Below are positions 27,668 to 35,333 of a stretch of 64,000 bases of DNA, one piece after another. The DNA is from Arthrobacter yangruifuii (GTDB lineage Bacteria > Actinomycetota > Actinomycetes > Actinomycetales > Micrococcaceae). The notes under the pieces were generated by a model. That model saw nothing but the letters and a program-made list of their open reading frames with translations, did not search any database and was not told where the DNA came from. Numbering within the stretch: position 1 is the first letter of the stretch; every line of letters starts with the position of its first letter. Where the stretch lies: NCBI RefSeq assembly GCF_009192775.1, contig NZ_VTFX01000004.1, positions 186,001-250,000 of the forward strand, written 5' to 3'. A program made the position numbers and the translations under genes.

Positions 27668-29329
27668 TTATTGCAGTCCTTCCGCCAGGGGACCCAGCGC
27701 GAGTACGGGAAAGAAGGTCAGGGCGGTCACGATCACGGTGACGCCGCACAGCAGCGTCACGGACTGCGGCCGGTGGGTGGGCAGGGTGCCGGCCGAGGCG
27801 GGAACCTTGCCCTGCTCGGCAAAGGCTCCGGCCAGCGCGATTACGAAGATCATCGGCAGGAAGCGTCCCACAAGCATGGCCACGCCCAGTGCGGTGTTCA
27901 GCCACGGAGTGTTGGCCGTTAGCCCGGCGAACGCCGAGCCGTTGTTGTTGGCCGCGGACGTGAAGGCGTACAGCACCTCGCTGAACCCGTGCAGTCCGGT
28001 GTTCAGGATGGAGGTGCCCTCAATGTCGGCCCGGATCCCCGGGACCGCGAAGCTCAGCGCGGTTCCCACGAGGACCAGGGTCGGCATGGTGAGGATGTAC
28101 AGGCTGGCGAGCTTGATTTCCTTCGGCCCGATCTTCTTGCCGAGGTACTCCGGGGTGCGTCCCACCAGGAGTCCGGCCACAAAGGCGGTGATGATCGCCA
28201 GGATCAGCATGCCGTAGAGACCGGAGCCGACGCCGCCGGGGGCCACTTCGCCGAGCATCATGTTCAGCATGGCCATCATGCCGCCCAGCGGGCTGAAGCT
28301 GTCATGCATGGCGTTCACCGCACCGGTGGACGTCAGCGTGCTGGTGGAGCCGAAGAGTGTGGACGCGGCGATGCCGAACCGCTGTTCCTTGCCCTCCATG
28401 GAACCGGCGGTTCCGTCCGCAGCACCGAATTCGAAGGCCGTCATGGCGGCCAGCGACACCGTGAAGATCGCAGCCATGGCCGCCAGGATGGCGTACCCCT
28501 GCCGCCGGTCCCCCACCATGGTGCCGAACGTGCGGGGCAGGCTGAACGGGATAACGAGCATCAGGAAGACTTCGACCAGGTTGGTCCACCCGCCGGGATT
28601 TTCAAACGGATGGGCGGAGTTGGCGTTGAAGAAGCCGCCGCCGTTGGTGCCCAGCAGCTTGATGGCTTCCTGGGACGCCACCGGACCGCCGGGGATCGTT
28701 GAGGTGCCGCCGAGGAGGTTGGTGACCGCGGTGAAGCCGTTGAAGTTCTGGATCACACCGCCGATCATCAGCACAATGGCGCCCAGGACTGCTCCGGGCA
28801 GCAGCAACCGCAGTACGCCGCGGGTCAGGTCCACCCAGAAGTTGCCGATGGTGGATGAGTTGCGTCCGGCCAGCCCGCGGATCAAGGCCACGGCCACGGC
28901 CAGCCCCACGGCTGCCGAGAGGAAGTTCTGCACCGCCAAGCCGAGCATCTGCACCGCGTAGCCCATGGTTACTTCCGGCGAGTAGGACTGCCAGTTGGTG
29001 TTGGCCACGAAGGACGCCGCCGTGTTGAAGGACAGGGCCTCGGGCACCGCCGGAAGTCCCAGCGAGCCCGGCAGCAGCGGCTGGACGCGCTGGAGCAGGT
29101 AGAGCAGGAGCATGCTGGCTCCGGAGAACACCAGGACGCCGCGCAGGTAGCTCTGCCAGGCCTGGCCGGAGGAGCCGTCCACTCCGGCCAGGCGGTAGAA
29201 GCCGCGTTCCACGCGGAAGTGCTTTTCGGAGGAGTACAGCCGGGCCATGTAGTCGCCAAGCGGCCGGTGGACCGCAGCAAGCAGGACCACCAGGCTCAGG
29301 GCCTGCGCAACCGTCACCCAGCCGCCCAT
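27668..29329 (-). CDS. kdpA: KdpA K+-translocating subunit
   Basis: A 553-residue membrane protein, the channel-like subunit of KdpFABC. About ten to twelve hydrophobic helices are seen. The four selectivity-filter-like loops characteristic of the family appear as [49 protein letters not shown] and [13 protein letters not shown]. The last, with its Asn/Gly run, is diagnostic. The start ATG shares one base with the kdpF stop (TGATG), so translation is coupled. Confidence 0.96.
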   Translation of the reverse strand: MGGWVTVAQALSLVVLLAAVHRPLGDYMARLYSSEKHFRVERGFYRLAGVDGSSGQAWQSYLRGVLVFSGASMLLLYLLQRVQPLLPGSLGLPAVPEALSFNTAASFVANTNWQSYSPEVTMGYAVQMLGLAVQNFLSAAVGLAVAVALIRGLAGRNSSTIGNFWVDLTRGVLRLLLPGAVLGAIVLMIGGVIQNFNGFTAVTNLLGGTSTIPGGPVASQEAIKLLGTNGGGFFNANSAHPFENPGGWTNLVEVFLMLVIPFSLPRTFGTMVGDRRQGYAILAAMAAIFTVSLAAMTAFEFGAADGTAGSMEGKEQRFGIAASTLFGSTSTLTSTGAVNAMHDSFSPLGGMMAMLNMMLGEVAPGGVGSGLYGMLILAIITAFVAGLLVGRTPEYLGKKIGPKEIKLASLYILTMPTLVLVGTALSFAVPGIRADIEGTSILNTGLHGFSEVLYAFTSAANNNGSAFAGLTANTPWLNTALGVAMLVGRFLPMIFVIALAGAFAEQGKVPASAGTLPTHRPQSVTLLCGVTVIVTALTFFPVLALGPLAEGLQ

Positions 29330-29418
29330 CAGAACCGCTCCGGTCGGACAAGAGCAACCAGGAGGTAGCCGGCGGCGGCCACCCCGAGGCAGAGTGCCAG
29401 GACGTTGAAAACAATCAC
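29329..29418 (-). CDS. kdpF: KdpF small membrane subunit
   Basis: A 29-residue single-helix protein beginning [20 protein letters not shown] (the GTG is read as Met) and ending LVRPERF. The terminal PERF motif matches KdpF proteins of other bacteria, which clamp KdpA and KdpB. Its stop overlaps the kdpA start (TGATG), and its GTG start overlaps the stop of the preceding 27-residue ORF (GTGA). It is too short for automated calling thresholds but is certain from position and sequence. Confidence 0.93.
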   Translation of the reverse strand: MIVFNVLALCLGVAAAGYLLVALVRPERF

Positions 29419-29498
29419 AGCTTTTCCACCGCCCCGGTCATCAGGACAAACGCAGCGAAAAGCCCTACGAAGCCCACTACAAATAAAACGTCAAGCAC
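29415..29498 (-). CDS. 27-residue membrane peptide leading the kdp operon
   Basis: A tiny frame from GTG at 29498, preceded by GGGGG 8 bp upstream, that encodes one hydrophobic helix and an acidic/basic end: [20 protein letters not shown], then TGAVEKL. Its stop overlaps the kdpF start by 4 bp (GTGA), the same coupling seen through the rest of the operon. I infer that it is translated and works with Kdp, either as a further small subunit or as a leader peptide. I do not know a named family for it. Confidence 0.65.
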   Translation of the reverse strand: MLDVLFVVGFVGLFAAFVLMTGAVEKL

Positions 29499-29522
29499 GG
29501 GAATTGCCCCCAGCCGGTCAGC

Positions 29523-29541
29523 GTGCTGCCCCTGGCAGCAC
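29523..29541 (-). promoter_or_regulatory. Stem-loop in the kdp leader
   Basis: GTGCTGCC, a CCT loop and GGCAGCAC form a perfect 8-bp hairpin with a 3-nt loop, 24 bp upstream of the 27-residue ORF on the transcript side. No T-run follows, so it is not a standard terminator; it could affect mRNA stability or translation of the operon. Confidence 0.45.
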
Positions 29542-29597
29542 GGGCACACCTTGTGCCGCCTTCGATTAGATGCCTCCGCCGGTGCCCGGATGACCAT

Positions 29598-29616
29598 CCT
29601 CACGTTTCCCTCACGT
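29598..29616. promoter_or_regulatory. Possible KdpE-type direct-repeat site
   Basis: CCTCACGT occurs at 29598-29605 and again at 29609-29616, an 11-bp period. Regulators of the OmpR/PhoB family, to which KdpE belongs, bind direct repeats of that period. It lies about 100 bp upstream of the first kdp ORF and also upstream of the divergent TetR gene. Confidence 0.4.
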
Positions 29617-29705
29617 ACGGGTGCCAAACCCTTACGGAACGCATGTACCGGGCGGTTTATGACCCCGTCTACCGGGGCTGCCCCGGAGGCCCGCCCGGCG
29701 CGGTA

Positions 29706-29714
29706 TACACTGTA
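29706..29714. promoter_or_regulatory. Short palindrome/-10 region before the TetR gene
   Basis: TACACTGTA (4-bp arms around one base) lies 26 bp before the TTG start and overlaps a TATACACT-like -10 sequence. This is consistent with TetR autoregulation, but it is short. Confidence 0.3.
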
Positions 29715-29740
29715 AACAACCGACCACCGAAGGAAGACTC

Positions 29741-30451
29741 TTGTCACGGAACCTGCCCCTCAACCCGGCTGCCATAGCTGCGGCCGCCGTCCGGATTGCC
29801 GATGCGGACGGTTTGGATGCTGTATCCATGCGCCGGGTTGCCGCTGAGTTCGAGGTTTCCGCCATGGCGCTTTACCGCCACGTGGCGGACCGCAGCGCCC
29901 TGCTGCTGCTCATGGCCGAGGCCGCGACCAGGGATTACGCACTCCTGCCGGCACGGGATCTGGGCTGGCAGGAAACCCTGGCACACCTGGCCGACGCCCA
30001 GTGGCGTGCCTTCTCGGCGCACCCCTGGCTGCTGCGCATTATCCTGACCCCGCGGCGGCTCGTGAACATGGCGACGCCTGCCGAGGTGGAACTGATCCTC
30101 ACCCGCCTGGCCTCCGCCGGCCTCACCGAAGAAGACGGTTTTGACTGCCTGCTGGGCATCTCGGCCGCCGTGATCGGCACTGCTGCGATAACGGCGGCGG
30201 CACACTCCAGGGCGGCGGAGAAATCCGGGCAGCCGGCAGCCGGGCACCGCCCCTGGACATCGGAGGATGCGGCGGAGTATCCGCAGGCAGCCCGGTTCCA
30301 GGCCCGGGGCATCAGCTACCCGGACTCACGCCGGTCACTGGAGTTCTTCGTCGCGAACTTCATTACCGGCGTCGAACAGAACCTCAACAACGCTCCGGAC
30401 ACTGAAAAACCGTCCGGTTTTACGGAAGGAAGAAATGAAACTCACGAATAA
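29741..30451 (+). CDS. TetR-family transcriptional regulator (TetR_C-like)
   Basis: A 236-residue repressor-type protein. The N-terminal helix-turn-helix is seen in AAAVRIADADGLDAVSMRRV and FEVSAMALYRHVADRSALL. The C-terminal ligand domain resembles that of tetracycline-repressor-like proteins. The start is TTG at 29741, after CGAAGGAAG. The gene overlaps the downstream SDR gene by 17 bp, so the two form an operon and the SDR is the likely target. Just upstream, TACACTGTA at 29706-29714 is a short palindrome that could be its own operator. Confidence 0.88.
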   Translation: MSRNLPLNPAAIAAAAVRIADADGLDAVSMRRVAAEFEVSAMALYRHVADRSALLLLMAEAATRDYALLPARDLGWQETLAHLADAQWRAFSAHPWLLRIILTPRRLVNMATPAEVELILTRLASAGLTEEDGFDCLLGISAAVIGTAAITAAAHSRAAEKSGQPAAGHRPWTSEDAAEYPQAARFQARGISYPDSRRSLEFFVANFITGVEQNLNNAPDTEKPSGFTEGRNETHE

Positions 30452-31184
30452 GACGGCCATCATCACCGGAGGCGCCGGCGGCATCGGCCAGGGCATTGTC
30501 CGGCGTTTCCTCGCCGAGGGCGCCAAGGTGGCAGTGGTGGACATCGACCAGGCGCAGGGTGACAAGCTGCTGGCGGATCTGGAGGGCAAGGGCGAGGTCA
30601 TGTTCATCGCCAAGGACATCTCCAAGGCCGAAAACGCCGCGGCCATCGTGGCGGAAACCGTGGAGCGCTTCGGCGGCCTGGACATCCTGGTCAACAATGC
30701 GCATGCCTCCAAGCAGGCCCCCATTATGGAAACCACCCAGGAGATCTGGGACCTGTCCTTCAACACGGGCACCATGGCAACGTTCCACCTGATGCGCGCT
30801 GCCTACCCGGAGCTGAAGAAGACCCGCGGCAGCATCATCAACTTCGGCTCCGGTGCCGGCATCAAGGGCCTGCCCAACCAGGTGGCCTACGCAGCAGCCA
30901 AGGAAGCCATCCGCGCCATCTCCCGCACCGCGGCCAACGAATGGGCCGCGGACGGCATCCGCGTGAACGTGGTCTCCCCCGTCGCGCTCACCCCCGGCAT
31001 TGTCCAGTGGAGCAAGGCGTTCCCGGAGGCCTACCAGGAAGTCGTCGACGGCGTGCCGCTGGGCCGGCTGGGCGATCCCGAAACGGACATCGCCCCCATC
31101 GTTGTGTTCCTGGCCAGCGAGGATTCACAGTACCTGACCGGCCAGACCCTCATGGCCGACGGCGGAACCATCAAGCTGTACTAA
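30435..31184 (+). CDS. SDR family oxidoreductase in operon with TetR
   Basis: A 249-residue classical short-chain dehydrogenase. It has TGGAGGIGQGI (cofactor loop), VVDIDQ at the end of strand 2 (the Asp favours NAD over NADP), NNAHAS, the catalytic Ser in INFGSGAGI and AYAAAKEAI (YxxxK). The ATG at 30435 follows GGAAGGAAGAA and lies inside the end of the TetR gene. The C-terminus SQYLTGQTLMADGGTIKLY is normal for the family. The TetR partner suggests a substrate-inducible enzyme; the substrate is unknown. Confidence 0.9.
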   Translation: MKLTNKTAIITGGAGGIGQGIVRRFLAEGAKVAVVDIDQAQGDKLLADLEGKGEVMFIAKDISKAENAAAIVAETVERFGGLDILVNNAHASKQAPIMETTQEIWDLSFNTGTMATFHLMRAAYPELKKTRGSIINFGSGAGIKGLPNQVAYAAAKEAIRAISRTAANEWAADGIRVNVVSPVALTPGIVQWSKAFPEAYQEVVDGVPLGRLGDPETDIAPIVVFLASEDSQYLTGQTLMADGGTIKLY

Positions 31185-31195
31185 GCCAGGTTGTC

Positions 31196-32533
31196 CTAAG
31201 ACGCAGGGCCGAGAACGGCCCAGCCCGATGCCGGCAGCGCCAGCCGCCCGCCCGTTCCGTCCAGCCCGCCCGCGCCGGCCAGGACGTCCCGGGCGGCGGC
31301 CGGCACCTGCACGGTGACCGACGTGTCCGCAAGGTTCATGGCCACAAAAAGCGAGTGGCCGGCGTCGTACACCTCATAGACGAGCTGCTCATTGCTCAGC
31401 GAGTGCACCCGGGCGCGGGCGGCATGCACCCAGTGGTGCCGGCGCCGCAGCCCAATCAGTTCCTGGTGCAGATGGTAGAGCGGCTGCCCGATCGCCGAGA
31501 GTTCGTCCGGCGAAGCGGGGAAGGACGGACGGATATCGTCGTCTCCCCCGGCGCGGTCCTCCTTGATGCCGCGGTACCCCTGCTCGTCGCCGTAATAGAC
31601 CACCGGGGTGCCCGGCAGGGTGAACAGGAGCACCAGTGCGTGGGCCAGCCTGCCGGACGGGTCCAGCCGGCTGGCGATGCGGGTCACGTCATGGTTGCCG
31701 ATGAACGTCAGCGGGACGAAGGTGTCCAGGAACGTGTTGTGCCGCTCCAACGCGGCGGCCAGTTCGTAGAAGTTCGCCTCTGCCAGGGAGCTCCAGACCG
31801 CCTTCCACAGTTCGTACTGGGTCACGGCATCCAAGTGGCCTGCGAGCACGTCCGCGGGATAGTCGCCGTGGATGTACTCCCCCACGAAGTAGGCGTCGGG
31901 GAACTCGCTGCGCACATTGTCCAGCACAGCGGCCCAGAACGGTGACGGCACCGCGTAGGCGGCATCCAGGCGCCAGCCGTCCGCGCCGCGGCCCAGCCAG
32001 TGCTTCATGACATCGGCCACGAAGTCCGCCACGGCCGGCTCGGCGTGGTTCAGGGCAACCAGGTGGTGGTGGCCCTCGAAGTCTGCGTAGTCCGGTTCGG
32101 TCCCGGGAGTCCAGCCCTCCGGCCAGGTGATACCGAACCAGTCCGCCGTCGACGCTTCCGGGCCCTGTTCTAGCGCCTGCCGGAAGGGTGCGAAGGAACG
32201 TCCGGTGTGGTTGAAGACCCCGTCCAGGAGGACCCGGATGCCTCGGGCGTGGGCCTCGCGGACCAGTTCATCGAAGTCCGCGTCATCGCCCAGGCGGGGA
32301 TCGATGTGGTAGTAATCCGTGGTGTCGTACCCGTGGGTTTCGGAGGCAAACACCGGGCCGAGGGCGAGCCCGGAGGCGCCCATCTCCACGAGGTAGTCCA
32401 GCCACGCGGTCAGGTGCGGGAGCCGGTGCCGCACGGGTGCGTCCGTCTCCGGAGCTGCCTGTTCCGCCCCGGTGAAGCCCAGCGGATAGACCTGCCACCA
32501 CACCACATGATCCACCCAGTCAGGTGTCGTCAT
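31196..32533 (-). CDS. Alpha-amylase family glycoside hydrolase (GH13)
   Basis: A 445-residue intracellular GH13 enzyme without signal peptide. Conserved regions are DGVFNHTGR (region I), GWRLDAAYAV (nucleophile Asp), YFVGEYIHGD (acid/base Glu) and FIGNHDVTR (third Asp). The N-terminus WVDHVVWWQVYPLGFTGA is the usual opening of the barrel. The C-terminal beta domain is short. Relatives act on alpha-glucans or short malto-oligosaccharides and trehalose; the exact specificity cannot be read. The ATG at 32533 follows AAGGGGA. It converges on the SDR gene with a gap of only 11 bp. Confidence 0.9.
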   Translation of the reverse strand: MTTPDWVDHVVWWQVYPLGFTGAEQAAPETDAPVRHRLPHLTAWLDYLVEMGASGLALGPVFASETHGYDTTDYYHIDPRLGDDADFDELVREAHARGIRVLLDGVFNHTGRSFAPFRQALEQGPEASTADWFGITWPEGWTPGTEPDYADFEGHHHLVALNHAEPAVADFVADVMKHWLGRGADGWRLDAAYAVPSPFWAAVLDNVRSEFPDAYFVGEYIHGDYPADVLAGHLDAVTQYELWKAVWSSLAEANFYELAAALERHNTFLDTFVPLTFIGNHDVTRIASRLDPSGRLAHALVLLFTLPGTPVVYYGDEQGYRGIKEDRAGGDDDIRPSFPASPDELSAIGQPLYHLHQELIGLRRRHHWVHAARARVHSLSNEQLVYEVYDAGHSLFVAMNLADTSVTVQVPAAARDVLAGAGGLDGTGGRLALPASGWAVLGPAS

Positions 32534-32665
32534 TCGTTTTGTTCCCCTTCGCAATGGAAGCTAATGCCTTCTACAGTCTGCCATCAGCACCCTTAGCTTC
32601 GGGAATTTCCTCCCGGGCGGCTGCGCTTAAACCGGAAGAACCAACCGCAGAAGGAGAAGGACACC

Positions 32666-32917
32666 ATGGCCTCAACCGCCGATTCCAGCATCCGGCTTTC
32701 CACGAAGCAGCGCGTCATCGACTACGTCCGCCGCTACGGGAGGGTCCAGCCGCAGGACATTGCCGAAGAGTTTGACCTGGGCGGGGTGGAGACCCTCAAT
32801 GTGCTGACCGAGCTGGAAGAGATGGGGGCGCTCCGGCTGGTTTCCGGCGGCGACGGCGTTGCCGCCGTCCCCACCGGCCAGTCCCTGTGCGATCCCTACA
32901 CCGGCACGTGCATCTAG
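32666..32917 (+). CDS. Small winged-helix (DeoR/FeoC-like) protein
   Basis: An 83-residue protein with one winged-helix domain: STKQRVIDYVRRYGRVQPQD, then IAEEFDLGGVETLNVLTELEEMGAL. The C-terminus ends CDPYTGTCI, with two cysteines five residues apart; their function is unclear, and metal or redox sensing is possible. The ATG follows GAAGGAGAAGG. It stands alone between the divergent GH13 gene and the convergent penicillin-binding protein gene. I cannot name its target. Confidence 0.75.
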   Translation: MASTADSSIRLSTKQRVIDYVRRYGRVQPQDIAEEFDLGGVETLNVLTELEEMGALRLVSGGDGVAAVPTGQSLCDPYTGTCI

Positions 32918-32927
32918 CGCTTGGCGC

Positions 32928-35018
32928 CTAGCGCAGGCTCTCCGGCACCGAGGGGAAGGACTCCGCCCCGTACAGTTTCGCCACCGAGCTCATATACTCG
33001 GTCCACTGCGCACCGGCGAGGGCGGAACCGTCCACATAGGAGCGGGTCACGCCGTTGATCGACTGGTCGTTCAGCGAGGAGTACGAGTTCCAGTTACCCA
33101 CCCAGGACGCCGTGGAAATGCCGGTGGTGTACCCCACGGTCCAGGTCTGCTCCGACATGTCCGTGGTTCCGGTCTTGGCGGCCGCCGGAACCCCGATCGG
33201 ATGGATGCTGCCCGGTGACCCCTCGACCAGCTTCTGCAGCGGTTCGGTCACGGCCGCAGCCACGTCCGCACTGATGGCTCGGGTGCATTCCCCGCCGGCG
33301 ACGTCGTAATCATTACCGGACCTGTCGGTGACCTCGGTGATGGCGGTGGGCGTGCAGTATTCACCGCCGGCGGCGAACGCCGCGTAGGCCGAAGCCATGG
33401 TCAGCGGAGAGACTTCCTGGCCGCCCAGGACGAAGGACGGGCTGGTCACTTCCAGCGGTTCCCCGTCGACGGCGCGGTGCACGCCCATACGGGTGGCGGT
33501 ATCGCGGATGTCGCACAGGTCGAGCTGGGCTGCCTGGGCCACCGTGGCGGTGTTGACGGACTGCGTCAGGCCTTCCGCAACCGTCATCTTCTTTTCATAG
33601 CCCTCGGAGGCGTTCTTGAATTTCCACGCATCGAATTCCGCATTCGCGCCCAGGCAGCTGGCCTTCCAGTCGAAGCCCGCCGGGTAGGACGTGCGGGTGG
33701 CGTCGATGGTGTCGCCGAGTTTGTGGCCCGCCGCCAGCCACGCGGCGGTGGTGAACGGCTTCATGGTGGAGCCGGGCTGGAATCCGTAGGGCGTTCCCCC
33801 CATGCCGGCGTCCACGTTGAAGTTCAGCTGGGTTTTTCCGCTGCCTGGTTCCGGCGTGTACTCGGTGTTCTGTGCCATGGCCAGGATTTTGCCCGTGCCC
33901 GGTTCCACCGAGACGATGGCGGAGCCGGCACCGGAGGGATCCCCCACCGGCACCTGCGCCTCGATCTGCTTCTGGGCCTGAGACTGCAGCCTGGAGTCCA
34001 GGGTGGTCCGGATGGTCAGCCCGCCGCGGGCCAGGAGCCGGGCGCGTTCCTTGACGTCGGCGCCGAAGGCTTCGGACTGCAGGACCGTCTGTTCCACGTA
34101 GCTGCAGAAGTACTGGGCCGTCTCGGCTCCGGTGCAGCCGGAGACCACCGTCTGCGGATTGAGGTCCAGCCCGGTGGCCACGGCCTCGTCATACTCGGCC
34201 TGGCTGATCTTGCCGTTCTTCAGCATGGCGGCAAGCACCGTGTCCCGGCGCGCCTGCGTTCCCTCCGGGTTGGTGAACGGATTGTAGTGGCTGGGCGACT
34301 GGACCATGCCGGCCAGCATCGCCGACTGCGCCGGTGTCAGCTCAGCGGCGGAAATGCCGAAGAAGCTGCGGGCTGCCGCTTCCACTCCGTAGGTCTGCCC
34401 GCTGAAGAGCACAATGTTCAGGTACCCCTCGAGGATCTCGTCCTTGGAGTATTCCTTCTCCACGGCGACGGCGAGCTTGGCTTCGCGGAGTTTGTCCCCC
34501 AGGTCCTTGGTTCCGCTGAGTGTCAGGTCGCTGCCGGCCTTGCCGGAGGCGACGTCCCGGCTGATGAGCACGTTGTTCACGTACTGCATGGTCAGGGTGG
34601 AAGCGCCCTGCGTGTTCGAGCCGGACGCATTGGAGGCAACGGCGCGGGCAATGCCCTTGAAGTCGATGCCGTTGTGCTCGTAGAAGCGTGCGTCCTCGAT
34701 GGAGACAATGGCGTCCTTCATGCTCTGCGACATTTCGTCCAGCTCCACCGGCACGCGGTTCTGCGCATAGAACGTGGCCATCAGCACGCCGTCGGCGCTG
34801 TAGATCTCCGACCCTTCGTCGAGGGGGCCGGTTTCCAGCTCGTCGGGGAGCTGGTCCAGTACTCCAACAGCCATATCCGTTCCCGTGGCGGCTACGGCAG
34901 CCATGGGAATTACGGTGCCAGCGGCGAGCACGCCGGCCAGCACACTGGCGAGAAGGAACAGAACCAGCCGTCCGGGCACTGCGAGTTTCGCCAGGAACGG
35001 GGATTTGGGGGGACGCAT
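32928..35018 (-). CDS. Class A penicillin-binding protein (bifunctional transglycosylase/transpeptidase)
   Basis: A 696-residue bitopic enzyme that polymerises and cross-links peptidoglycan. One membrane helix (about 17-42) is followed by a GT51 glycosyltransferase domain with the catalytic Glu in SIEDARFYEHNG (about 107-117) and QGASTLTMQYVNN. The transpeptidase domain carries STMK (417-420), SVN (487-489) and KTGTT (615-619), all intact. There is no PASTA domain or long C-terminal tail. The ATG at 35018 gives a short Lys/Arg-rich cytoplasmic N-terminus. It is transcribed alone. Confidence 0.94.
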   Translation of the reverse strand: MRPPKSPFLAKLAVPGRLVLFLLASVLAGVLAAGTVIPMAAVAATGTDMAVGVLDQLPDELETGPLDEGSEIYSADGVLMATFYAQNRVPVELDEMSQSMKDAIVSIEDARFYEHNGIDFKGIARAVASNASGSNTQGASTLTMQYVNNVLISRDVASGKAGSDLTLSGTKDLGDKLREAKLAVAVEKEYSKDEILEGYLNIVLFSGQTYGVEAAARSFFGISAAELTPAQSAMLAGMVQSPSHYNPFTNPEGTQARRDTVLAAMLKNGKISQAEYDEAVATGLDLNPQTVVSGCTGAETAQYFCSYVEQTVLQSEAFGADVKERARLLARGGLTIRTTLDSRLQSQAQKQIEAQVPVGDPSGAGSAIVSVEPGTGKILAMAQNTEYTPEPGSGKTQLNFNVDAGMGGTPYGFQPGSTMKPFTTAAWLAAGHKLGDTIDATRTSYPAGFDWKASCLGANAEFDAWKFKNASEGYEKKMTVAEGLTQSVNTATVAQAAQLDLCDIRDTATRMGVHRAVDGEPLEVTSPSFVLGGQEVSPLTMASAYAAFAAGGEYCTPTAITEVTDRSGNDYDVAGGECTRAISADVAAAVTEPLQKLVEGSPGSIHPIGVPAAAKTGTTDMSEQTWTVGYTTGISTASWVGNWNSYSSLNDQSINGVTRSYVDGSALAGAQWTEYMSSVAKLYGAESFPSVPESLR

Positions 35019-35333
35019 CCGCCCAATTTATCGACACTGCCTGTGAACCCTCTTGACCGTTTCCGCCCCGGGAGGTATGCGCCGGGGATGTGTGCATGGC
35101 CCGGCGGGGACAAAAAATCCGCGCCGTTACAGGGAACCGGGCCGCGCATCGGCTGCACCGAGGCGAAATCCGGGGGCGCCGGACAGGCACCGGGCCGAGA
35201 ACAAAGTCACACCGAATGAGGCGGAGTATCCGGCCGCGGAGATCCGGCCCCGGAGACAAGGGAGGGGCCGCCGTCGAACTAACGACGGCGGCCCCTCCCT
35301 CTGTTTCAGCTAACGCCTCACAGCGCCTGCACT
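35019..35333. other. 315-bp intergenic region between the PBP and RNase J genes
   Basis: Both flanking genes lie on the minus strand. The region holds the terminator of the RNase J gene (35259-35300) and must hold the promoter of the PBP gene. I see no further gene or repeat in it. Confidence 0.6.
35259..35300 (-). terminator. Long hairpin downstream of the RNase J gene
   Basis: A perfect 18-bp inverted repeat (35259-35276 with 35283-35300) around AACTAA, 33 bp after the RNase J stop codon. The minus-strand tail (TGTCTC) is not a good U-tract, so termination may be partial, or the hairpin may protect the 3' end. Confidence 0.75.
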
